Source: Branchiostoma floridae
Taxonomy: Eukaryota > Chordata > Leptocardii > Amphioxiformes > Branchiostomatidae
Assembly: GCF_000003815.2 (NCBI RefSeq)
Contig: NC_049994.1
Coordinates: 12,202,236 to 12,266,235, forward strand
DNA length: 64,000 nt
Reading direction: 5' to 3'
The position numbers were made by a program, and so were the translations under genes. Shown piece after piece: positions 1 through 12,700 of the stretch (its first letter is position 1; every line of letters begins with the position of its first letter). Under the pieces are notes generated by a model that was not told the origin of the DNA, ran no database searches, and saw only the letters and a program-made list of their open reading frames with translations.

Positions 1-90
1 TTGAATTAACTGGTACAAAACCCCAATGGGTAGAGTGCATGCTTGGCATTTGGAAGGCTGGAGGTTTAAATCCCTGCCGATTCATATTGA
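1..90 (+). repeat. tRNA-like promoter remnant (possible SINE end)
   Basis: A D-arm-like stretch (GGGTAGAGTGCATGC, about 28-42) is followed by a B-box-like GGTTTAAATCC at about 63-73. The spacing resembles a tRNA-derived SINE head. No clear acceptor stem was found, and the left edge cuts the context. Confidence 0.35.
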
Positions 91-292
91 AGACAGTCAC
101 TTAGTGCTTGCAAAACAGTATGGCCAAAAGGCTATAAGAAGAGGTGGGCTTGTAATATACAGTGTAAAATAATACTGTAGTCCAAATAGATTTCAACTTC
201 TTCATGATTGACTTAACAATCAGAGAATGTATTAACAATTTCTGGAACATTCTGAAGTTTTATGTCACAAATAGTACAGTGTGTTCTCTTAC

Positions 293-463
293 CAACACAG
301 ACAGGAACAGCATTACTCCAGCTTCCATCCCCCTGGCATATCGTTGAGGATGCTCCATTTAGGATGAACCCAGCATTACAGCCAAAAGTCACCACATGGC
401 CCTCAAAATAGGAACCAAGCCTAAAACCGTTCACTGGAACACCAGGGTCTCCACACCATCCAG
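293..463 (-). CDS. CCP domain 6 (last exon in window)
   Basis: 171 nt, phase 1. WCGDPGVPVNGFRLGSYFEG, FGCNAGFILNG and AVPVCVG, followed by a good donor (GTTG/GTAAGA). If the super-repeat holds, the next domain to the left should be an A-type vWA with a Thr/Pro linker. Confidence 0.9.
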
Positions 464-733
464 CTGGGGAGGGGGATAAACATTGACATTATGGGTTAAA
501 AATCTGTGAGTAGGTGTGTGAGTGAAGGAATGAGTGAGTGAGTGAGTGAGTGAGTGAGTGAGTGAGTGAGTGAGTGAGTCAGTCAGTCAGTCAGTCAGTC
601 AGTCAGTCAGTCAGTCAGTCAGTCAGTCAGTCGGTGACTGAGTGAGTGAGTGAGTGAGTGAGTGAGTGAGTGAGTGAGTGAGTGAGTGAGTGAGTGAGTG
701 AGTGAGTCAGTCAGTCAGTCAGTCAGTCAGTCA

Positions 734-791
<58 letters not shown>

Positions 792-3700
792 GAATGTGTG
801 TGTGAGTGAGCGAGTGAAGGGGAGAGTGAAGGAGTGTGTGAAGGAGAGAGAGAGTGGGTGAGTCAGTCAGTTAAACAATCAGTGTCTAAGTGAGTGAGTC
901 AGTGAGTCGATTCATGATAATGTGTACCAGTCTCAGGCTAGATATGAAATTAACAATGTATGTTGTGTGGCCTTGGTAGCAACTCACATAATCAAATGCA
1001 CAAGCAGACTTGACTCACCATCACACACCAGTTCCTGCAGATTTTCCCCAACACTGAAGAGTGTGGAGAAATCGGCACTCTGCACCACCCTGTCAGCCTG
1101 TCCTGCAATCTGTAGCAGCTCATTGGTGTCCACGCCGTTACCGATACCAACAGCGTACATGGAGATGCCGGCATTACGAGCAGTTTGGGCCGGGCCCACG
1201 ACGTCGTCAGAGGACTGCCCATCAGTCACCACGATCATGACGTTAGGAACATTGCTTCGGTCGCCGTTGTTGGCACTGAAGCTGTTGACACGGACAAAGT
1301 CGATCGCTTGACCGGTGTTTGTTCCACCCTGAAAATTCAAAACATATTTAGAAACGGAACATATTCAATCAGTACGTAACCATGAAGATAAGGACTTTGC
1401 ACAAACTCAGTCTGTAATCTGTAATACAAGGGCTTAAATGGAAATACTGACTGCATTCTTTTGCAAGTTGCTTAACGGGTCCATGAGAGAAATCTTTCTT
1501 TAGCTATCTATCAACTGTGCAGAAACGTCAGTTTAAAAAAAATTCTCATATTCTGACATCCTTCACAATTGTATGACAGGATTCTTAGTAGTATATCATT
1601 TCCTTTAAATGATAGACCTACCTGCTGATATTGGATATTTCTGATGGCCAAGTCCACAAGCTCATTAGTATTGAAAGAGTTCAAGTTGATCTCGGAGGTA
1701 GGAGAGTCACTGTACTGGACAACTCCGACCCTGGTGTCCGCCAAACTGATGTCAAAATTGTTGGCAAGACGGCGTGTGAACTCCTTCACGATGTCAAAGT
1801 TGGCAGTGGTGACGCTTCCAGATCCGTCAAGCAGGAACACCAGGTCCAGCTCAATGTTCCTGTTGTAGCAAGGAGAATCTGGAAATACAGGCAGGGACAA
1901 ATATTACATCAGATTCCATAGGAGTCATCTGGAAGAAATGCTTGCTACAGTGCAGAAGACAAATTTTCATGTCAGCATTGATAAAATAAGATGAATAAGA
2001 TTTTCATTGAAATACAACAAATGGCTGCAGACCCACTTGTCTATCTGTTCAATTGTGCAAATGTTGTGTATTAGAACTGGATTATTCGTGCTGTATTGAT
2101 GCTGAACATATGATTACTGTCAAATTACCATGGCAGTCGGCATTAATATCAGACTAAAGCAGCATCAAAACATTAAGAATGGGCATCAACACATGTACAC
2201 AGCAATTTTGCTGAAGGTTGCTTGTAGCAGTTGTTTCCCACACTGCCTTCCATTGCAAATTTTCCAAATTCATGTACTAACATGTAGGCATACAATTTCA
2301 AAAAGATTCAAAGCTGTTCTTTAACATACTCGTGAATTGATAACTCACATCTCTGGCAGACGTCTCCTTCGTACATGGGTGGACAGGTGCAGCTGCTGGT
2401 GAAGGCCACAGCCTGGCAGGTGCCTCCGTTCAGGCAAGGGTTAGGGTCACACACATCTGTAGTGGGGGAAGGATAAAGCTTTTAAATCTTTCATGTTATG
2501 TAAAACATCTAATGCCAATTATAATCATTGAATCTACAGTCAAAACTGGCAGGTGCCTCCATTCAGGCAAGGGTTAGGGTCACACACATCTGTAGTGTTA
2601 GGTGAAGATAAAGATTTTTAATTTTTCACGATATTTGGTGGTGTCACCTCTCCAAGGATGAACTGAACTGAACTGAAAACATGGAAAGTTTATCTACTTT
2701 CTGAAGGAAAGCCTGACCCTGGCAAAGGAAAGACAAGCCTGGAGGCAGCTCTGACCTTGAGGTCAAGGGACTAGGTACTAGGTAGGGTAATTTTCATAAT
2801 CGTAGCATCTACAGTCAAAACTGCGAAAGAAAATAACCCAGGAGACAGATAAAATCTGGTCTATATGGTCACTATATAATATAGGTAAGATTCCTGATGC
2901 TTGTTTCAATGGGAAATTATCTATAGCCACCAAAAACTATTAAAAAAATAAAACCACTGCAAAGGTATATGAATTTACAGTAATGATGGAAAAAGTGTTG
3001 CTGCAGAACTTACCAGTACAGACAGGGGGCACTGCAGACCAGGTACAGTCAGCCTGACAGACCGCAGAGCTTGCACCCTGAAGCAAGTACCCATCATTAC
3101 AGCCAAACGTAACTGTGCTGCCTCCAAAGAACCCTCCACGTGTGTACCCGTTGACTGGTGCACCGGGGTTCCCACAGTAGCAAGCTACATTTTTAGGAAA
3201 AATATAACAAATGTCTCACTAACAAAAATCATATCTCAACAGTCATAATCTAAAAAAAGGAAATTTTAGATTGCTGATTATTGAAATAATATATGCAGTA
3301 ATGACATAATTCTAGACTAAGTATAGATGGGCAATAAACTACACACATGAAAAGTTTGTTCTGTAATTGTATACAATCTTGCTCTTTATGAATTAAAATC
3401 AAATAAAAAATAGATTTAAAACAAAGGATTGACCTTTACCCATAATGACATATAATAAACAAGCACAACAGCATGCATGTACTTTTTAAATGTTTGTCAA
3501 TGAGTTAATTTGTGAAGTAAACACTCATTCTGTCAATAAGTGCCACCATGTTGGTTTGTGATGTCACAGTTCAGCCATCTTGGAACCATCTATCAATCAA
3601 TCAAGTAATCATAGATTAAGATAAGTGTAAGTGTTGTACCTGTGCAGATGTCCTGCGGCAGTGTCTGGGAGAGAGTCACCAGGCTGGAGAAGTCGCTGAC

Positions 3701-6700
3701 TTGACTCACTCTGGAGGTCAACCCTGCTATCTGTTCCAGAGTGTTAAAGTCAATGTCACTACCGACACCGACGGCGTAAATCGTGACTCCCTGGGCCCTG
3801 GCAGTGGCCGCAGGACCGGAGACGTCGTCTGTAGACAACCCGTCGGTGATCACAACAAGAAGGTCGGGGTAACCATCGCGTTCGCCAGAGATGGACGTGA
3901 AGACGCTCTGCATGACGAAGTCTATGGCGAATCCAGTGAAGGTCCCTCCAGTTAGGTAGCTGATGTTGTCAATGGCATTGTAGACCTGTAAGATTGTACA
4001 ACATGTGTCAATACTGGGTTTTGATGTGACAATGTACACCAAGTCATATCTTCACATATGATATTACATAATCATAGATTTCTTTATCATATTCTTCGTA
4101 TTCAGACCAATTGGGAATGATTGAATTGTCATATCAAACATTCTTACTGTCATTACAAAACTTAAAACATTACTAGTAACATGAAATCAACTGCAGTGTT
4201 AAAAAGGCTGCTTTCAATGAAAGTCAATTATGAGAATTAAAAGTGTCTTGCTTGTCTAGTTTCATCACAGTTATGGGTCATTATTTGTGGACAGAACATA
4301 CAACTAAAAACAATGTTACCATGGTTATCGAAATATCTATGGAGTAATGTATTCCCCTTATTCTACTGTATTAAACGATGTATAAAGATAAAGAAGCAAA
4401 TGTTATCAAAGAAATGCAGATGCGACTTGAACCAAACACTTAAGACAACACTGGACATTACATAATGGTTTAAAAATAGCAAAATTGGAGCTTTACCTCA
4501 TTTTTGGTAGAGAATGCGTTCAGAGAAAACTCAGTGCTGAACTGGTCACTGTACTGCACCACGGCAACCCTCGTAGCAGTCTCGGAGATGTCAAAGTTTT
4601 GTACGACATTCTTGGTGAAGGTTTTGACCAGGTCAAAGTTGACGGAACCCACACTGCCGGAGCCATCCAACAGGAAGACGAGGTCCGTACCGTTAAAGAG
4701 CGGAAAGTCGTTACAGGCTGGGGCCTGGGTGGGTGCTGGTGTGGTGATCGCTGTAGAATTCATGTACAGTTAATGCAACAATTCTTTAAAACTATGTAAA
4801 TATTTTTTGAGATAGCAAACAAATAAACAGCAGATTCTAAAGGAAGTGCAAATAGAAACACAATAACTAATTGTATTAAAATTATGTTTTATTCACAGTG
4901 AAATTCAAGACAGTACAATTAAATACTGGATACTGTTACTTCTATACTACTATTTTATGCCAAAGGTACTAGTACATACCTGCTTTACACATGCAGATTA
5001 ATATCATTTAGTAACACAGATTGTTAATACAAATCTAGAATATCAATAATCTAGTTCATAAAAAAATAAGCCAAAATTGAATTGATAGGATGACAGAATT
5101 TTGTAAGAATGAAAGAAAAATGAACTGCTTACATGCAGAGATTACTATAATTTACTCAACATCCCCATGGTATTTCTACAAAATTACAAAAGGTGACAAA
5201 CAAAACATCATTCACAATTACGAATTGCTCTTACCGATACAAACAGGCAGAGGGTTGCTCCAGGACCCGTCGGACTGACATTGGGTGTTGTCAGTCCCAG
5301 AGAGAAGGAAACCAAAGTTACAGCCAAAGGTGACAGTGTTTCCCTCGAAGTAGGTTCCCTGCTGGAAACCGTTAGCTGGGGTGCCAGGGTCGCCACAGAA
5401 GGCCGCTGTTCAGGAGAAAAAACAATCATGTTTCTTACACAGTTACTTGTGTAACTTTCTTTACTGTTAGCTTGCTCATCTTATTCCCCAAATGTCTGAC
5501 CTACATTGACAAATCATGGCTTAGCTTAGCATGTCACACTGTAAATGTAAGGGATAAGGGGATAATGCATCTGCAAAGCACAGAATCATAGATTAAGTAC
5601 AGATTAATTTCTTTAAGTGTTAAATTTGTATAACCATGTGCTGCAGTATGCTATCTGAAGTGCATCTCGTACCTTGACAGATGGTCTCATGAAGAGGTTG
5701 TCTGATTGCGCTCAGGTCACTGAAGTCGTTGGCCCGCAGTACACGCGAGAACGACCCTGCTGTGGACGTCAGCTCGGCAAAACTGACGCTGTTTGTCACT
5801 CCCACTGTGTAGATGGTGATTCCTGTACACGTGTAGGTGCATTGTGTGATGGTTAAAAAGTGGAGAATTTATGGGTATGACAAGAAAATAAGAATCCCAA
5901 TCTGTTAACTTCTTCACCTACAAGCATGAGATTCAGCTAGTCTTAAATCAGACTGTATGTACCAAATGTGTACTATCATACTTCATGCCCATTAGTATGG
6001 GACTGTAAATGGACTACTTGCAATCTTAGCAGTGAGAAACTGCCACGATTCAAATCAAATGAATGTAAAGAGTGCTTTAAAAACTTCAGAACAAAAAGCT
6101 ATGCAAAAACTCGTACAAACACCTGTAACTAAATCTTAAAACATCCTTAAACAGTCTTTGCAAGACAAACGTCTGGTGTCCAAATATGACTTTGTTCGAG
6201 GGCACTTGTAATTTTTATCCCACCTTCTTTTTCAGCTGTCTCTTGTGCACTGGCCACGTCATCTGTCGAAGCAGAGGACGTGACGACAACCAGCAGATCA
6301 GGCACGCTGGTGCGGTCACCGTTCCCGCGTGTGTACGAGTTCTGACGGACAAAGTCAATGGCTGCTCCAGTAGTCACATTACCCTGGATGAAAATGTTGA
6401 CAGGGACTTCCATAAACATCTTGAATATGTATACATGCAGATCTTGCAACAACAAGAAACCAGGGACCTAAACGAGGATGAATGTAGACTGTAGGTGAAC
6501 TTGCTTGTGCCAAATGGGGAGTTACTCCCACAGTACATGTACAATGTAAGTCCACTCTATGTTGCCATGTCTGAGGCCTGTTGGTGTTAGTTTTGGTAGA
6601 CCATTATCTGGAGTAATTGGGTTCAAATTATCTTGATATTTTAGCTGGCTATTCTTATGGTCGTCCTTTAGTTACATGGTTAGGCAACGAAAAAATAGCC

Positions 6701-9700
6701 TATGGATTTAACTTTGAAGCCACCAGAAAACAGTTCTGACCAATCTTGACCTCTAAACCTACCACTTGATTGTCGGTGTAGACTATATTCTGAATCCCAG
6801 CCAGGGTCTGCTCCTTGGTAGCAAAGGTGTCCATGTCAAAATCCTTGGTCTGGGCGTCGGCAAACTGCACGGCACCGACCCTGGTGTCTGACAGACCCAC
6901 GCTGAAGGTGTTGGTGAAGTCGTACATGAATTCCTTCACAAGCTCGAAGTTGGCAGGTCCAACGGAGGAAGACTTGTCCACCAGGAACACAAGGTCAAAC
7001 TCCACCGAGCGGTTCAAGCAGGGGGTGTCTGGGGGTGATACAGACAGTAAATTAGTCCAAATGGAAACCCCCTTACGTAATGGAGCAGTCCATAATATAA
7101 ACACCAAGCATCAAAACACAGTAGACTTAAGTTTTTGTTTATTATAGTTGACAAGACTATGAAAGAGTGCATCTAAAGCTGGATCTGGATCTGTATAGCC
7201 TGGGTATAATGGCACTTTGGCATAACACATCAATTTGCAGGCAGGCATTCAGAATGGAAAGTTACTTATAAATACTCTGAATGACTTGTCACACGTTACC
7301 TTGCACCTTAACATGTCTTGTTCAAAGCTACATGTACATTGTATCTAATGAACATACTCCCACAGTTCTTGGTGGCAATGAGTACCACTCTGTGATAACA
7401 TCGCCTTAAATTTGATCAACTATACTTGTACATAGCAAAATTTCTTTAAAATCTGTACCAAGAGGGTTCAATTTTTGAATAGGAGAGATATTTTGAAAAC
7501 CAATCTTACAGAATTGGCAAAGTTCTCCCTCGTAGTTGGGTGGGCAGATACAGACGAAGGATGATCCCTGGACGGAACATGCAGCTCTGTGGAAGCAGGG
7601 GTTGGGGTCACACCGGTCTGGGGAGAGAATCAAATGTATATAGATTATACATGTAGACTTGATGAGAAACAGGATTCCTATTCTAGTGTAAAGAAATTCA
7701 ATTTTGATCCAAGAAGTCTGTCTATATGTGTGTGATAAAAATAAAGTCCATCAACATGCATGCCATTGGGCTCCCAAATACATATAATGAGTGGGATTTT
7801 GAGCCAATGACAGTCGAGTTGCATACACTGCTTTGGATTTACTGTCAATTAGATAGCCTACTATAGCCTAGATACTGTCTAGTATCATCAAACAGAAGAT
7901 TTTACTGAGTCATGGTGTCTGGAATCTGTTTCTCTTTCAACATGTTCCACCAACAACATTTAGTAGTTCCAGATCTAGAGGTGTACTGTATCTTAAGTTA
8001 TCATACAGTAGTGTGATGCTTTAAGCTAACTAAGGAATTTTTTTTTTTAAACAAGAAGACTGTACTAACCAAGACAAACAGGCACAGGGTCGCTCCACTG
8101 GCCTGTACCTAAGCAGCTGGTATTCGAGGACCCCTGGAGGAGGTATCCATCATTGCAACCAAACGTCACCACGCTGTCCACGAAGAACGTACCACGTCGG
8201 TACCCGTTGGTGGGGGCGCCAGGGTCTCCACAGTAGGCAGCTTTAGGTGGGAACAAAAATGATTACAGCCAATATCTTATTAATAAACACACTCACAAAA
8301 ATAAACATCGTAAAAAGCTATTTCTTCTTGCGCAATTTCCTACTTCAGCTGGGAAGAAGACTAGGAAGCTGATTAATCAAAATGACAACATACAAGTAGG
8401 GAGGTGCATCATACTCTTTCAATGTATATCAGAATTCATCTTCAACCATTACAATAATAAAAAATACAGTTATCATTTGAAAATAGACAAAACCATTGAG
8501 TAATGTCTGATACCATATATAGCTAACAACTAGCTAGGAAAAAGCAATGATTCCTCTTCCCAAAATCAAGATCTTGCTACAATTATGATAAAATCTTCTG
8601 ATTCAGTCTCTTGTTACTGTAAGTTTGGTAACAAAATCTCATGTTCTCCTACCAGCACACAGCACTGTAGGTAAAGTCTGTGCAGCAGTAGTCAGTCCGG
8701 TGAAGTCCGACACTTGGAGAACGCGAGAGTTCACCCCTCCTGTCAACTCCAGCAATGAGGCAAAATCAACGTTATTTCCCACGCCAACAGCGTAGATCAG
8801 AATGCCCTGGTCAATGGCGGATGCCACAGCACTTGTCACGACATCCTCGGAGTTGCCGTCGGTTACGACAATCAGGATGTCGGGGTAGTTGTCGCGTGTT
8901 CCCGCAGAGGTTCTGAAGGCAATCTGTCGTGTAAACTCCACCGCAAACCCAGTGAAGGTTCCACCTGGGGGACATAATGGTGCTCAGTATCAAATTTGTA
9001 ATCACCACAGGACTGAGGAATTCTTAGGAAAACAATGTCACATTGTTTGAGAAAAGCAAAGGTGCAAGATTGTACAATACCTAGTTTCTTACATTGTGTT
9101 TTGTCTGTTACATGCGATAAGAATTAGTAATTTGATTTGCCGTAATATTTATGACAAAGAACATTAGCTTCAGCAAGTACCAAAGTTGAGTCGACTATTC
9201 TGAAAAATTGCTAAGACTCAATGACATGTAGAATCATATTTCATCCATTGCAGTGTATTGAGTGAATTTGTGCTGACTTCCAAGTAATAATTAAAACTTT
9301 TTGATAGAGTAAATTATGATGCCTTGAATTAGGCAAGAACAAGCTATTATAATGATATCTACTACAATGCACACTTAGCAACTAGTCTAGCAAGTCTAAC
9401 AGTATCTTAGGATGCAATTACACTGCAAAGTTGTGGTACTAGCGGTACATAATTTGAAGCTTAATTCCCACCTGTCTTGTAGACAACATTGTCCACTGCA
9501 GTGTACAACTCATCCCTGGTGTTGAACTCGTTCATGAAGAACTCATTATCTATGGTGTCACTATACTGTAGTAACCCCACCCTGGTTGCAGTAGGAGAGA
9601 TGGCAAAGTTCCTGATCACCTCCTTTGTGAAGGCCTTCACTAACTGGAAGTTGTCAGTGCCGATACTTCCAGAGCCATCCAGAAGGAACACCAGGTCGGC

Positions 9701-12700
9701 ACCAGGGTAGGCCAGGTTGCTACATACTGGGATGGACAGAAATGAAGGACTGTGAGTACTGAATGATGATGCATTAAACTGGAGCTACCTCTTTCAACCA
9801 TTAGGTGGCATGGTGGGAAGGAAAATCCTTTACAGTGTGTCTCATCTGCATAAACATTTACTACCTATATGTTGTAGAGCTGAAACATAAGACAACAAAA
9901 GTTTAGCATGCTAGAAATTTTACTATACTTTCTGTAATTAACCCTCAAGGACAGACTGCAGACCATTACAAGGTAAGCTCAAAAACTCTTGGTCTTGGAG
10001 AAACTAGATGGTATAAACTTCCCCTCCCTTCCATGGACTGTACCACAGTTGAGATGAATACATTAAACATAACTTTAAAAATACCCAATGGTAAAACTCA
10101 AGAGAAGAATTGTCCAGTACCTGGAGCAGCGGTAGGTGCAGGAGTAGTAGTAGCCACACATGTAGGTACAGCGTTGGTCCAGGCCCCGTTACCCTGACAC
10201 ACGGAACTCACGGCACCCACCAGCTGGTATCCCAGGTTACATCCCCAGGTCACCAAGTCGTTCTCAAAGTACGTCCCAACTTGGAAACCGTTGGTGGGTG
10301 TGCCGGGGTCACCACAGTACACAGCTGTGAGGAAAATAAGATTTTGTTTATTAAGAAATATCTATTTCCCGAGCACAGTGATGGATAAAGAAAAATGAAT
10401 TAACCTTTCATTACATGAGTTTTAAAAATTTGGTCAACAATCTGTGTGTGTGTGTGTGTGTGAGAGAGTGTGCTGTGTGGAATCATGACTCTGCATTGCT
10501 TTCATCAGCCAAGACTTATGAGCCTCTATACAGTTTGCTATCAATAATAGAAGGTCAAAAGACGATTATAAGGGTAAAAAACAACTCACATACATGTATG
10601 TAGGTCTGACTCTGAATGAAAAATATATGTTTCAATATCAATGACCATGCCAATGTCAAAGTCAATTACTCACCATCACACACGTTCTCCTGCAGTGTCC
10701 CTAAGACAGTTGTCAGGTCCGTGAAGTCTACTGCCTGCAACACTCGCCCCGGCCTTCCAGCCGTCATCTGCACAAGATTGGCCTGATCTACGTTGCTTCC
10801 GATACCAACAGCGTACGTCGTGATTCCCGCGTTGTTTGCGGAGATGGCTGGTCCACTCACATCGTCATTAGGGTTCCCATCGGTGATCACGATCAGGATG
10901 TTTGGGACATCATCGCGGTCTCCATTCACTGACGTGAACTCGTTGTTGCGTACAAAGTCAATGGCAGCACCAGTAAAGGTTGATCCGCCGTTATAGTCAA
11001 TCTTACTGATAGCGTCGAGCACAGCAGCTTTGTCTGTGAAGGTGTTGAGACTGAACTCGGTGCCTGGGAAGTTGCTGTACTGCACCACACCCACCCTGGT
11101 GCCGTTAGGGGAGATGTCAAAGTTGTTGGCCATCCGCTCGGTGAAGGACTTGACGAGCTTGAAGTTGTCAGTACCAATGCTGCCGGACTCATCCAACAGG
11201 AAGATAAGGTCAAATTCTGGGTTACGGACCAGGCAGGGGGTATCTGGAAAAAGTTGTAGAAAAGAAGTCCATAGTGTTGATTATTTCCTGTTTTTGCACA
11301 CATTGACACAGCAAGAAATGTTCAGTGCAAAATTGTTTTGCTGCCTGCCTGCAGCATGGGTAATTTTTGCACACACAAAAACGTAATTGTTACACCTACA
11401 TGTACACGAAACCTTTTCATATTATCTACCTCTAATTTCTGTTTAAAGCTGTCAAATAAAAAAGCAATTATACAGTACTTGAAGGCAACCAGGGCTCCTA
11501 TTGTAAGTAAACTACTACAAAATGTAGTATCTAGGATGGCACTCAGGTTACCATTCTAACATAATATGCAGGGAAAACAAAATCTTAAACATGTTTATTG
11601 TGAGCCGATAAGACTCCATGTTCTCTGTATGCATCAAGTGCTAATAACTCACAATATTGGCAGTTCTCCCCCTGGTAGTTACTGGTACAGGCACAGGTGT
11701 AGGAGTTCCCAGATGCCAGGCACACACCATTGTTCAGGCAGGGGTTGGGGTTACAGGGAGCTGGAAAAAAATGGGGATATGTTTGAAAAGTGCTCACCAA
11801 GAAATTGTCAGAACAACACAATACAACCTCAATAGGTCTGTAATGTTGGTTCAATAAACATTGAATTGAACTGAATTGACTATTCTGATGAAAAGTAAAA
11901 AAAATATTGAGATGGACTTACTTATGCAGGTAGGAAGTGGATGGCTCCATGTGCCATCCCCCCTACAGGTGGCATTGGTAGAGCCCACCAGGAGATAACC
12001 GTCATTGCATCCGAAGGTGATGGTGGTTCCCTCGAAGAATGATCCACGCCGATAACCGTTAACCGGAGCACCAGGATCACCACAGTAAGCCACTGTAAGT
12101 TAGGAGACAAAATTGATGTGTCCAATGTGACAAAAATGAATCATCATGACAACTCATTAAGAAAAACGTTATCAACTCTCCTTGGTAAAGGACTCACTCA
12201 ACTCATGTGAAAATGAGCGCCTATAGCTTTGGTTAGGGATATCATTTTGGCTGAGATGTAACTGTTCACTCGGTCCTGTGTTTGAGGAGAACATCTTCTT
12301 AAGCATGTTAAAGAACACAATGCATGTACTGAAAAGCCTTAACATTGAGGGATGCTTCTTACCATGAGTTGAATGAACCCTTCAATACCATTTTACCCAG
12401 CTTGGTTTTATTGTACGAAATGGTGTGTTATGCCTCAATGTGGTGAAACAGTTCTGCAAAACAGACAAAGCCTTCTCACAAATTATCACTAACCAACAAA
12501 TCCTTGAGTAAAAGGTAAAGAACTTACATCCACAGAGGGTGGACTGGATGGTGTCAGCAGACTGGGCCAGTTGGACAAAGTCGTTCAGTTGCAGCACCCT
12601 GTCAGTGTATCCAGCGATGTCCTGCAACTCTGACAGACCTACACCGGTCCCCACTCCCACTGCAAACATCGTCACACCCTGCTCCCTGGCAACACAAATG

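Noticed and set aside
525..800. Regular repeat array resembling CRISPR at a glance
   Set aside because: The units are four-base microsatellites with no spacers, and the genome is animal.
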